In this document: in pieces, positions 45,715-56,853 of the stretch | Layout: each line of letters starts with the position of its first letter | How positions within the stretch are numbered: the stretch's first letter is position 1 | DNA from: Cryptomeria japonica | Lineage: Eukaryota > Streptophyta > Pinopsida > Cupressales > Cupressaceae | Assembly: GCF_030272615.1 (NCBI RefSeq) | Contig: NC_081408.1 | Coordinates: 762,840,673-762,904,672 of the forward strand | Length of the DNA stretch: 64,000 bases | Reading direction: 5' to 3' | The notes under the pieces: generated by a model | Told to the model about the DNA's origin: nothing | Database searches by the model: none | What the model saw: only the letters and a program-made list of their open reading frames with translations | Made by a program: the position numbers and the translations under genes

Positions 45715-46940
45715 TGCTGGTAATTTGGAGGAATTGATTATGTGTTGCATTGGTGTTTGTCATTGATGTCAACACTAGTTGTTTTGTTGTCTACCGGCTT
45801 TCGGTATAGTGGTTGGATTATCATGTTGATCTGGAGATTTGTCTCCAGTTTTGGTCTAGCTATTGGAATTGGTTTGGATTGGTTATTCATGTGTTCCTAA
45901 TGTGCATCACATTTAGTTGGTTCGTAATTTGATGATCTGGATGCTATCATATGTTCTAGTAAGCCTTTTGGTTACCGGTAAGGGTTCTACCGACAACACT
46001 TTGATGAAGATATTTTGGTGAATCCGATAAGTGGTGTTGGTGCGGCTTCTAGAAGGTTATCAAGATGTTGATGGTTATCATGTTCATGTTCCAGTTGATC
46101 ATGGTGTTTCATTTGGCTTATGGCGACCTATTTTGGGTCCAGTGTTATTCTATTAGGCTATGGATTGGTTTATGTAACATGTTGGTTGATGCTCCCGATG
46201 CATCACCAGTTGGATTTATTGTTTGGTTTATGTTTTTTTTGTCTTAGGTCGACTTGGTTTATCATTGGTTTGCGGGATTATGTAATGGATCTATTGTATT
46301 ATTTTTTAGGTGGCCGACCTAATTGTTTAGGTCTTGGGTTGGTATAAATATGATGTAAGATCTCTTTGAATATCATGTTATGTGGGTTATAGGATTATGT
46401 GTGTGTGAATAAAGTTGTAATCATATGTAGAGGTTTTGGTCGATCATAGGTGATCGAATTGGGTTTATGAAAGAGGATTAAGACCTTTAGTATTGAGTTT
46501 AACCAGAATTATACTCAGGCATAGGAGATGTTATTCTTGCAGTTCATTCATCTTTTTGGATTGTAGTCTGGATTTATTTTGTAGTCAGTGAGGCTCCTTT
46601 TGTGATGAGCAGTGTGTTATAGGTTGTTGGCCTTCCTACATGTATAGGCCCCTCTTATTGTAATCACATACTTATTGCAGAAGTATTATCTGACTGTGGG
46701 TAGGCTTCCCACCGTGGTTTTTCCCTTTGCCGGGTTTTCCATGTACAAATCATGGTGTTATGTGTTATGGATGGTTGGTAATTGTTCTTTGATTTATGTT
46801 TATGCTTAATTGTTATATCTGCTATTCCAGTATTTGGTTTATGCATTCTAGTAAAAGTTTTTGTGTGCTTAAAGTTGTATAATCTATTGACAAATGATTC
46901 ACCCCCTCTCCCTCTTAGTTGTCCATCATTTATCCTACCA
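45715..46940 (+). repeat. 5' LTR of C2
   Basis: Starts TGCTGGTAATTTGGAGG (second base pair of the partner is TGTTGG) and ends TTATCCTACCA. Confidence 0.93.
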
Positions 46941-46942
46941 AT

Positions 46943-46954
46943 TGGTATCAGAAC
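46943..46954 (+). other. Primer binding site of C2
   Basis: TGGTATCAGAAC, one base from the initiator tRNA-Met PBS usual in plant Copia elements. Confidence 0.92.
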
Positions 46955-46996
46955 TTGGTCCTCTCTGCAAAATCTTAACCACTTGACGAAGATCCT

Positions 46997-48222
46997 ATGG
47001 CAATTAACAGTTCAACTGCATCTGTTTTCCAGAGAGAAACCCCTAAGATTGATTTGACAAATTACAAGGTATGGAAGATTCAGATGGAAATTCATTTGAG
47101 ATGTATTGGGAAAGAGATTTGGGAGGTCACAGAGAAAGGTTATACTCCTCATAATCCGACATCTAGCAATCCTCCTCTGAAAACTTTGGATAAGGAAATT
47201 GAGAATGATTGTAGAGCTAGAGAAGCACTCTTAAGTGCACTTTCTGATCAACAAATTATGGGATTAACTGACCAATCATCTGCGAAGGCTATATGGGATA
47301 AGTTGGAGGATCTGAATGAAGGTGACCCTACTGTTAAAATTGCTAAACTTGATGGTTACTGAGTAAGGTATGAAAATCTGAAAATGAAAGAAGATGAAAG
47401 GGTTATTGCTTTTATGAAAAGAGTTAATGAAATTGTTATGGGAATTTAGTGTTGTGGTGGATCTCTGAGCGAAGATGAGATTGTTTCTAAAGTATTGAGA
47501 GCTTTGCCACCGACTTACAAGTTGAAGGCTACTGCAATTAATGAGCTGAGAACAATGGCTAACACTTATGTTATCAGGGATACTTTGGTTGGAAAATTAT
47601 CTATTTTTGAGCTTGAAGAATTTGGTCCTCAAGGAGCTGCAAAGACTAAATCTGCTTTTCACACATCTGCATCATCAACCGACAAGAGTGATTGGAAAGA
47701 TTTATATGCGAAGGAACTGGAGGAAATGAAGAAAGAAGATGACAAGTTTGAGAAACTTGAAGCCCTATTTTCTAGAAGAGTACCTAAAGGTCCGACAGGA
47801 AGTAAGTATGAAGGAAAATCACCTTTTAAATGTTTTGCATGTAATAAGATAGGTCATTTTGCATCTAGATGTCCTGAAAAGAATTCAAGATTTGAAGAGA
47901 AATATAGAAGATATTTTAGGCCTAACCATGGTTATCAAAAAAAGCATAAGTATAGGAGAAACAAAGATAAATCATGTTACTATGTGGATGAGGAAGGTGT
48001 GATTGATTCTGATGATGAACCAACACAAGATTCAGCTAGTAGATCCAGCAGTGGAAAGGAATACGTATTTTTTGCTATCAAGGAAGATGCTTTGGAACCT
48101 ATTATTCAAAATGAGGAAAAAGCCCTTGCTACTAAAATTGAAGACAAGGATGAATGGGTGATAGACACTGGATGTTCACATTATATGACTAGAGATAAAA
48201 GGAAGTTTATATCTTTGCAATA
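46997..48222 (+). pseudogene. C2 gag and protease
   Basis: A single frame from the ATG at 46997, with stops at 47360-47362 and 47447-47449. 'NYKVWKIQMEIHLR' and 'AKAIWDKLEDLNEG' are plant Copia gag (UBN2) landmarks, and 'ALPPTYKLKATAI' is the conserved gag block. The zinc knuckle is 'CFACNKIGHFASRCPEK' and the protease site 'EWVIDTGCSHYMTRD'. A stop at 48221-48223 (TAA) ends the open stretch; the frame continues as pol. Confidence 0.92.
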
Positions 48223-48223
48223 A

Positions 48224-51200
48224 TTTGATGGTGGATTGATTAGATTCAGAGATGACAAAGCATGTATGATCAGAGGAAGATGAACTATATCATTGGATGG
48301 TAAGCATAACATTGATGATGTTTATTATGTTGACGGTTTAAGGCATAATCTTTTGAGTGTAGGACAGTTGGTGGATAAGGGATTTCAATTACACTTCAAG
48401 GATGGAAAATGCAAAATCATTAACAGATCTAGTTTGGAGATTGCAACCGGTACACAATCTAAAGGTAACTTCTTTCATTTGAACTCTGGTGAGAAGACAT
48501 GTTTGATTGCACAAGTTGATGAGAGTTGGTTAAGAGGTTGTGTTATGTGAATTTTGATTGCATTATAAAGATCATTTCAACTAAGGTTGTTAGAGATATA
48601 CGTAAGATTGTGAAGCCCTATAATCCGATATGTAAGGAATGTCAAATGGGAAAGCAAGTCAGAACTTATTTTAATAGTATACAAGACAAATCTAATGATG
48701 TTCTTTATCTTATTCATACTGATTTATGTGGTCCTGCTAGAATAAAGAGTTTTTCAGGGTGATAGATATTTCATGCTAATCATTGATGATTGTTCTAGAA
48801 TGACGTGGGTTACTTTTCTAAGGGAGAAATATGAAGCTTTTGAAAAATTTAAGATCTTTAAAGCTAAAGTTGAGATAGAGACAGGGTTAAAGATTAAATG
48901 CTTAAGGTCATATCAGGGTGGTGAATTCACATCTGGTAAATTTAACAATTATTGTGAGAAGCATGGGATAAGGAGACAGTTGTCTGCTCCTCGGACACCT
49001 CAACAGAATGGTGTTGTGGAAAGAAAGAACATAACTATCTTGGATGCAGCTAGAACTATGATGGTGGAAGCTAATTTGCCTCATATCTATTGGAGATAAG
49101 TTGTGAGCATGACGATATACACATTTAAGAGAGTTCATATCAAAGGAGACACTGATAAGACACCTTATGAGTTATGGATTGGTCATACAACTACAGTTAA
49201 GTATTTCATAATCTTTGGTAGTAAATGCTATATTAAAAGAGATGATTCCATTGGAAAGTTTGATCCTAGATATGATGAAGGGATATTTCTTGGTTATTCT
49301 AATGAAAGAAAAGCACATAGATGTTATAGCGAAAAATTGCAGAGAATTGTGGAAAGTGCTAATGTCAAGGTGGATGAGTTGTACAAAGTTCAAATCGGAA
49401 CTTATGAGAGACAACCGTGAGTGGAGATGATCGTAACTGAACTGGTAGCACTTGTATCAGAATAGAATGTTGAACCAGATAGCCCGATAGTATCAAAAAA
49501 TTCAACAATAACTGAAGATCAGAGTAGAGGAACAAAAAGTCAGAAGACTCCTAGGTATGTAAAGTTAAATCATTCATAAGATCATATCATTGGAGATAAG
49601 AACAAAGGAGTAGTGACAAGAAGAAGGTTGGCAACTAATGAGGTATGTTTAATTTTCTCAAGTTGAATCGACATCAGTTATTGAAGCTTGTAAAGATGAA
49701 TGTTGGATTAAAGTTATGGAAGAGGAATTAGATCAGATTGAGAAGAACAACACATGGAATTTAGTTCCCTGGCCTAAAAATAAGAATGTTATTGGAACTA
49801 AATGGGTTTTTAGGAATAAATTGAATGAGGATAGAAAAGTTGTGAGGAATAAGGCTAGATTGGTATGTAAAGGATATTCTCAGAAGGAAGGAATTGATTA
49901 TGATGAGACTTTTTCTCTAGAGCTAGGATTGAAGCTGTGAGATTATTTCTTGCTTATGTTGCCCATAGGAAATACAAGGTTTATTAGATGGATGTTAAGT
50001 GTGCATTTTTTAATGGAGATCTTGAAGAGGAAGTTTGCATTGAGCAACCTGATGGATTTTCACTTTCAGATGACAAAAACATCATTTGCAGGTTAAGGAA
50101 AGCTTTATATGGATTGAAACAAGCCCCTAGAGCTTGGTATGCTAGACTGGACAAATATCTTTTGAAGCTTGGTTTTACTAAAGGTAATGCTGACAGTAAC
50201 TTATATTATAAGATTACTGATGACGACATATTGATTATTGAAGTCTTTGTTGATGATATCATATTTGGAGGTGAGGATAAGTTATGTATGGAATTCTCTG
50301 AAAAATATGAAGAATGAATTTGAGATGTCTATGATTGGGGAGATGAAATTTTTATTAGGTTTGCATATTACTCATAATGATAAAGGTATTTTCATCTGTC
50401 GAACTAAGTATGCTAGAGATTTGTTGAAGAAATTTGGTATGAAAAAATCCAAACTGGTTGGTACTCCTATGGTTACAAGTGAGAAATAGACAAAGAATGA
50501 TGCATTAGCTCGGATAAATCCTACAAGGCATAAATCTATGATTGGAGGTCTATTATATCTAACTCAGACTAGACCGGATATAATGAATGAAGTTTGTATT
50601 GTATCAAGATATCAAAGTGATCCTAGAGAGAATCATGAGAGTGAGGTGAAAAGGATTTTTAGGTATTTGCAAGGAACAACCGAGTATGGTTTGTGGTATC
50701 CTAAAAATGATGACTTTACACTATGTTCATATATAGATGTTGATTGGGCTGGAGATGTTGATGACCAGAAGAGAACATCCGGTGGAGATTTCTTTCTTGG
50801 AAAGAAACTTGTTTTATGGATCAGCAAGAAATAGGCATGTACTTCTTTATCTACTGTTGAAGCTGAGTATGTTGTTGTTGCTACTCATTGTACACAAGTT
50901 CTATGGATGATGCAAATGTTGAAGGATATAAGGGTGGATTGTAATGAACCGGTAGTTATTCACTGTGATAACTCTATTGCTATTGACATATCAAAGAATC
51001 TAGTATTTCATTCTAAGACTAAGCACATTTCTATCAAGTATAATTTTCTGAAGGAGAAGGTGGAAGCAAATGAAGTCAGTCTGGTTTATGTGAACACTAA
51101 AGAGGAGATTGTAGATATCTTCACTAAACCTTTGCCTAAGGAATCATTTGAGTACTTCAGAGACAGATTGGGAGTTTCTGCCCCTCCGGTAGAGACTTGA
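48224..51200 (+). pseudogene. C2 pol: integrase, RT, RNase H
   Basis: The sense continues through frame changes near 48530, 48760, 49920 and 50270. Pre-integrase: 'VYYVDGLRHNLLSVGQL'. Integrase: 'CKECQMGKQ', 'IHTDLCGPAR', 'IIDDCSRMTWVTFL', 'RTPQQNGVVERKN'. RT: 'WNLVPWPKNKNVIGTKWVFR', 'ALYGLKQAPRAWY', active site 'FVDDIIF'. RNase H: 'DVDWAGDVDDQKRTSGG', 'STVEAEYVVVATH', 'HCDNSIAIDIS', ending 'DIFTKPLPKESFEYFRDRLG' at 51198-51200. The integrase middle Asp is replaced ('RSYQGGEF'). Confidence 0.92.
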
Positions 51201-51530
51201 GTGATGTTGACTGGCATCAATCTAGTATGCATTTATCAGTGCTATTATTCATTTCTGGATTGATGTGGTGGAGCTACTACTCAAGAGGAGTAGTCAGCTG
51301 TGTGGTTCAGAGGTTTTATGACTTTTCTTTGATGTTTATGTAAGATTTATGGCATTGATGTCAAAGGGGGAGAGATATTTATGTGAAAAATAGATCTTAA
51401 CAAGGATATCATTCACAGGGGGAGTTTGGTCTGTTGGTTCAGAACTTCATTGTCATATCATTTTGGGGAGACTTGTTTGGCATTTCTTGGCACTTGGATG
51501 TTTTTCACATCTAGTGTTGCCATCAATGCC

Positions 51531-51542
51531 AAAGGGGGAGAT
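51531..51542 (+). other. Polypurine tract of C2
   Basis: AAAGGGGGAGAT directly before the 3' LTR. A near copy (TCAAAGGGGGAGAGA) lies about 170 bp upstream at 51361. Confidence 0.9.
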
Positions 51543-52774
51543 TGTTGGCAATTTGGAGGAATTGATTATGTGTTGCATTGACGTTTGTCATTGATGTCAA
51601 TACTAGTTATTTTGTTGTCTACAGGCTTCCGGTACAGTGGGTGGATTATCATGTTGATTTGGAGATTTGTCTCTGGTTTTGGTCTGGCTATTGGAATTGG
51701 TTTGGATTGGTTATTCATGTGTTCTTGATGTGTATCACATTCAGTTGGTTCAAGATTTGATGATCTGGATGCTATCATATGTTCCAGTAAGCCTTTTGGT
51801 TACTGGTAAGGGTTCTACCAGCAGCGCTTTGATGAAGATCTTTTGGTGAATCCAATAAGTGGTGTTGGTACGGTTTCTAGAAGGTTATCAAGATACTGAT
51901 GGTTATCATGTTTGTCCTCCAGTTGATTGTGGTGTTTCATTTGGCTTATGGTGACTTATTTTGGGTCCGGTGTTATTTTGTTAAGTTATGGACTGGTTTA
52001 TGTAACGTGTTGGTTGGTGCTCGCGATGCGTCATAGGTTGGATTTATTGTTAGGTTTATGTTGTTTCGGTCTTAGGCTGACTTGGTTTATCATTGGTTTG
52101 CGGGATTATGTAAGGGATCTATTGTATTATCTTTTAGGTGGCCGACCTAATTATTTAGGTCTCAGGTTGGTATAAATATGATGTAAGATCTCTTTGTAGA
52201 TCATGGTATGTTGGTTGTAGGATTATCTGCGTGCGAATAAAGTTGTAATAATATGTAGAGGTTTTGGTCAATCATAGGTGATTGAATTGGGTTTATTAAA
52301 GAGGTTTAAGACCTCTAGTATTGAGCTTAACCGAAACTATACCTAGGCATAGGAGATGTTATTCTTGCAATTCATTCATCTTTTTGGATTGTAGTATGGA
52401 TTTAGTTTGTAGTCACTGAGGCTCTTTTTGTAATGAGCATTGTGCTCTAAGTTGTTGGACTCCCTGCATGTGTAGGCCCCTCTTATTATAATCACATACT
52501 TGCTACAAAACTATTATTTGACTGTGGGTAGGCTTCCCACCGTGGGTTTTACCTTTACCGGGTTTTCCACGTACAAATCATGGTGTTATGTGTTATGAAT
52601 GGTTGGTAATTATTTTGTTATTTATGTTTATGCTTAATTGTTATTGTTATATCTGCTATTCTCGTATTTGATTTATGCATTCCGCTAAAAGGTTTTGTGT
52701 GCTTAAATTTTTATAATCTGTTGACAACTGATTCACCCCCCCCCCCTCTCAGTTGTCCATCGGTTATCCTAACA
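51543..52774 (+). repeat. 3' LTR of C2
   Basis: Starts TGTTGGCAATTTGGAGG and ends TTATCCTAACA; followed by the CTCTA TSD. Confidence 0.93.
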
Positions 52775-53767
52775 CTCTATTTATAGAGAAAATAGAGAAA
52801 TGGATGGTTGAGATTAAACAATCTCAACAAGGGCTAGGATTGAAAGTTATCAATCCATGAGAGGAATTCAATCCAATCCCAAGTTGACAAATGTCACCTT
52901 GAGATGGCTTGAGAGGATGCTAAGCAAGCATTAGATGCTAAGTAAGCATTAGGGATAACCTCAAGGGATGACATCATTGGATAATGCCATTATCCAAGGG
53001 AGCATGCTATTTTCCAAGAGGTAAGCTCTTGTGCAAAGTTGAGGGATGGCCAAAGGGACAACCAACATGGGCTAGGATGATGTCTTGTACGAGGCATCAA
53101 ATTCTCTTTGAAGACTTTGGAGGTTAACTTGTTGAAAGTTAGATAACCTTACAAGTTTGGAAGACTCGACAAGTTAACTTGTTGAAGAAGGTGGAGTCTT
53201 CAACACATTTTAAAGACTTTCCCCAAATTTGGAGAAGTGACTCCCCCAAATTTAGGGATGTGACATGATTAGAGGAATTAGGCTAATTAATGAGGGGTTA
53301 GAGGGGTTCTAGAAGAATATTATCATGCTAATGGAAAATGTAGGAGAATGCAAGTGGAGGAAAATAGGCATTCTTAGATAAAATAAAAGATTTATTTTAG
53401 CCAAAAAGGGGAGCAACTTGCATTTGTAGGATTTTGCAAGTGGGGGGACTATTCACAAATAAATAATGATTTATTTAAATGCAAATATATTTTAATCAAA
53501 TATAAATTTAATTAAAAGGGAAAAAGGGTTTTAATTAAATAATTAAGATTTATTTAATTAAATGGCTACAAGGTACTTAATCAAACCTTAGTTTAATTAA
53601 TAGGTTAGGCTAGAAGAAAAAGGATTTTAATCAAATGTTTAATTTGATTAATAGGCTGATTGGAAGAATAGGGATATTAATTAAACCTATCTAATTAATA
53701 GGTGAATAAATGATGATTAAATGAATAAAATTCATTTGATTAGCTGTGCAAGTTTTAGGTGTCTATA

Positions 53768-53785
53768 TTTTGCCCCTCTTTGAAG
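53768..53785 (-). other. Polypurine tract of B2
   Basis: Read on the minus strand: CTTCAAAGAGGGGCAAAA immediately before the LTR start. Confidence 0.75.
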
Positions 53786-54264
53786 CGACATGTGACCACA
53801 TGTTGTTTCAAAGAAAAACGCTTGATATGTCTCCAAAATTCTCAATATGGTACTGTCATCAAAATTGTTGATATGAAGCCCTGGATAAGAAGAATTGATT
53901 CGATATGAGAAGTCAATATGGAATTGATGTCGATATGCCCCCTCAGGAGATAAATTGAGAAAAATTATGATTTTCGGGGCAGTGTCGCAATTTACGATGT
54001 TTTTTGAAATTTTTGGACGATTTTTAAGTTTTTTAATTTGTTGAATTTTTTAAATTTTTTGATTTTTTTGGAATTTTAAATTTTTTTTTTTTTTTTGGAA
54101 TTTGTAAATTTTTATTTTTGGAATTTTTAATTTTTTTGATATTTATCTACCGATAAATTTTATTAAAAAGAATAGTGAAAAATGGTGAAGAAATGATGTG
54201 GGCATAGCGCATACATGCCCCACACATCCACCGAGGCAACACAGTCGCATGCGTCAGCATGGGC

Positions 54265-54272
54265 TATATAAA
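54265..54272 (+). promoter_or_regulatory. TATA box of the B2 PMD gene
   Basis: TATATAAA lies 74 bp upstream of the ATG at 54346, in a GC-richer setting than its surroundings. It suggests the antisense gene has its own promoter. Confidence 0.5.
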
Positions 54273-54544
54273 CCCTCAAGGGCCCATTTCCACCTCATTT
54301 GTGCACTTGGCATTTTGAGAGTGGAGCTTGAAGAGGAGAGAAGAAATGGATCCCCCTATCACAAACATCGATTTGAGTGAGTTTGATACTACGAGCAACC
54401 AGCAAAGTATGACCCATCAGTCAGTTCGAATTTCTAACCTCTTTTGTGAATTTTTAGCTAGATTTTTCAATTTTTTCGCTTGTATGGAAGGTTTTTTTTT
54501 TCATTTTTTATTTATTTAATGTTTTATCGATTTTTTTTTGTTTC

Positions 54545-54680
54545 GAAGCGCATTTGATGTATGACATAACGCATTTGATTTTTTTCGTAGTGCATTTGTT
54601 ATGTTGTACAGCGCATTTGCCAAATCATACAACACATTTGCTTTAGCACATTTGTCGACTATTCTAGTGCATTTGTGACA
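54545..54680. repeat. Degenerate GCGCATTTG array in the PMD intron
   Basis: GCGCATTTG or close variants (ACGCATTTG, GTGCATTTG, ACACATTTG) recur about every 14-23 bp, seven times, inside the long first intron of the B2 PMD gene. Confidence 0.8.
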
Positions 54681-54825
54681 ACGTTGAGTTTTTTGAAAAT
54701 TGTAAAAATTTAACATGTGCATATTAAATTTTTTGATTCGTTATGATGCTTTGCACCTTTTTGATGTGTTGATATGTGTTGATTGCATTCCTTGAGATGC
54801 GAGATGTTGAAAAGTCAGTATAGGG

Positions 54826-55108
54826 TTGGTATGAGTCATTGTTTGATATGAGTCAAATGTCGATATGGTTCGAATTCGATATGGGTCTCGTTGGTATGGA
54901 TCTTGATTGTTGATATGAGTCAAGTGTTCATATATGGTTCAAAGGTCGATATGAGTCAAACTGATTGTCGATATGGGTCAAATTGGTCGATATGGGTCAA
55001 AGATCGATATGAGTCAAATTTGTCGATATGAGTCAGACTTAATTGTTGATGTGGGTCAAACTGGTTGATATGGGTCAAACTTGTCAATATGGGTCAAACT
55101 TGTCGATA
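54826..55108. repeat. Degenerate minisatellite, about 18-25 bp unit
   Basis: About fifteen units of GTCGATATG(A/G)GTCAAA with variable spacers, in the same intron. Single GATATG copies extend before and after. Confidence 0.9.
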
Positions 55109-56449
55109 GGATGCTTGATATGCATCATGGATTGATTAATTCAACTGATTGTGATATGATATTTGATTTGCTATGATGCTTTGATTTTGATATGATTCTT
55201 TGATTTCGATATGATTTTTTGATTTTGATAGATAGGTTAAGTTGAACCCACTTAGTTGTCAAGAGTGTTTGATTTGGAACTCTTTGTGTGATATCGTGAC
55301 TGTCATCACGTTGATAGGTTCCCCTTTTTTATTGAGAGTTGATGTTTGATTGCTTAGAATAGGTGAAACTGATATGGTACTCATGTGTTGATATAGGTGG
55401 ACTTAGGTGTTATCTAGCTTCAGGAGTGATACACGAAGACATTCTCCCTGCAAGGTCGATTGATAGATGATGATCGAGCTGTGCTCGAAGCGTGTAGATT
55501 GATACACTTTTTGCTCATGCCTTCCTATTGGAAGAACAAAGCACTAATGACGACTTTAGCTGAGTGATGGCACAGTGAGCATAACACCTTTCACTTGCCA
55601 ACAAGAGAGATCATAGTCACTCCTAAGGATGTATATCAAATTCTCCGGATTCTGATCACTAGTGAGCTAGTAGTCTATGATGTTGAGGAGATTGGAGAGA
55701 CTTATGTGTTGTGGGAGATTTTTGGTGATCCCCATATTGTTGTATATTCGGTGGGTTGGCAAGAGATGGTGGACAAATATGCCCCACTTCCATGAGTTAT
55801 AGCTAGATTGGTAGTTGGTTTCCTCCTTCCTGATAGGAGATCTCATGGGTTGTCAGTTGGATGGGGCCGTGTGGTTCAATGGATGGTACGAGAGAGGACC
55901 CGTTATGCATGGGGGATATGCATTTTGGCCCACTTGCATCATGAGCTACACCAAATAGTAGATGGCAGGGATGATGGGTCTAATCTAGCAGCTGTGGAGG
56001 GGAAAAAGTGAGACTGGGTGATTAGGACCTAATCCCACTTTTGCCAACACATTGGGAATACGAAAGAGCCTAGGGAGATAGCTCACTTTGGCTACTTCTT
56101 GCGAGAAAGATAGAGCCAAGGATTATCTCTTAGGGTTTCTATTTCTCTTGTTGTATATGAAGAGAAGATGTGAAAAATAGGGTGTGATTGATCAACTAGA
56201 CTAGGAGATGAACAATGAATCATATATGAACTGAAATTACAGAAACTTGCAGGACTGAAACTGAGATATTGAAAGTAGAGAAGGGGGAGAAATTTGAATG
56301 TGTACCTGGTGTTGAAAAATGAGCCAAATTGATCTGGACAAGGATGCCACGCCTTGGTCCTGTTTTGTCTAACAGAAAGTTGTAACTGAAGGCCTGCAAA
56401 TTTGATGTTCTGAGCTTCCACCCTACCAAATTTCACCTGAAACTAGGAG

Positions 56450-56575
56450 GACCAGGGCCTAGGACCAGGGTGCCCAAAGAGAACCAGGACACAAGACCAA
56501 GGCGCCCAAGGAGGACTAGAATGCCCAGGGAAGACCAAGACGCCCAAGGAGGACCAGGGTGCCACGCCCCTGCCC
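56450..56575. repeat. GC-rich 'GACCAGGGCGCC' units in the A2 LTR
   Basis: Six or so units of (A)GGACCA(G/A)G(G/A)(T/C)GCCCAA(G/A)G, more copies than in either LTR of element A at the same place. Confidence 0.8.
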
Positions 56576-56853
56576 CAGTGATTTCTACTCAAATTTGATC
56601 TTCAAGATCATGTCTATGTGCTCCACTGGACGTGAATTTTCTAGCTACGATCAGATCTTGTACATGCACCTGCACCTGTAATTGAAAATAGGGTTTTCGG
56701 TGGCTATATAGGGTTTTGCCTTAGTCAAACCCCTAGTTTGGTGATTTCCACCTCAACAAATAGTCGATTTGTATAGTTAAATAGTGTGTGTAGGAATCTT
56801 GTGTGTGCGCAAGACCCTAAAATGATGAATGCAAATAATTTAGAGTAACCGTA

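Larger units (their letters stand above)
45715..52774 (+). mobile_element. Full-length Copia element C2
   Basis: 7060 bp with perfect TSD CTCTA (45710-45714 and 52775-52779). LTRs 45715-46940 (1226 bp) and 51543-52774 (1232 bp), PBS 46943-46954, PPT 51531-51542. Domain order gag, protease, integrase, RT, RNase H is that of Copia. The LTRs differ at many positions (several per 100 bp in the first 250 bp), so this is not a recent insertion. Confidence 0.95.
54346..55992 (+). pseudogene. Antisense PMD gene of element B2, cut by A2
   Basis: Exon 1 starts at the ATG at 54346 ('MDPPITNIDLSEF') and probably ends near 54420 (GTCAGT). Exon 2 begins after CTTCAG at 55423. It reads 'FSLQG', 'RAVLEACRLIHFLLMPSYW', 'HNTFHLPTREIIVTPKDVYQILRI', 'VVGFLLPD', 'RYAWGICILAHLHHEL', matching the element A protein block by block. 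Stops at 55427-55429, 55565-55567 and 55793-55795 are all TGA where CGA is expected. The gene is truncated at 55992 by the A2 LTR; the C-terminal half would lie beyond the window. Confidence 0.75.
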
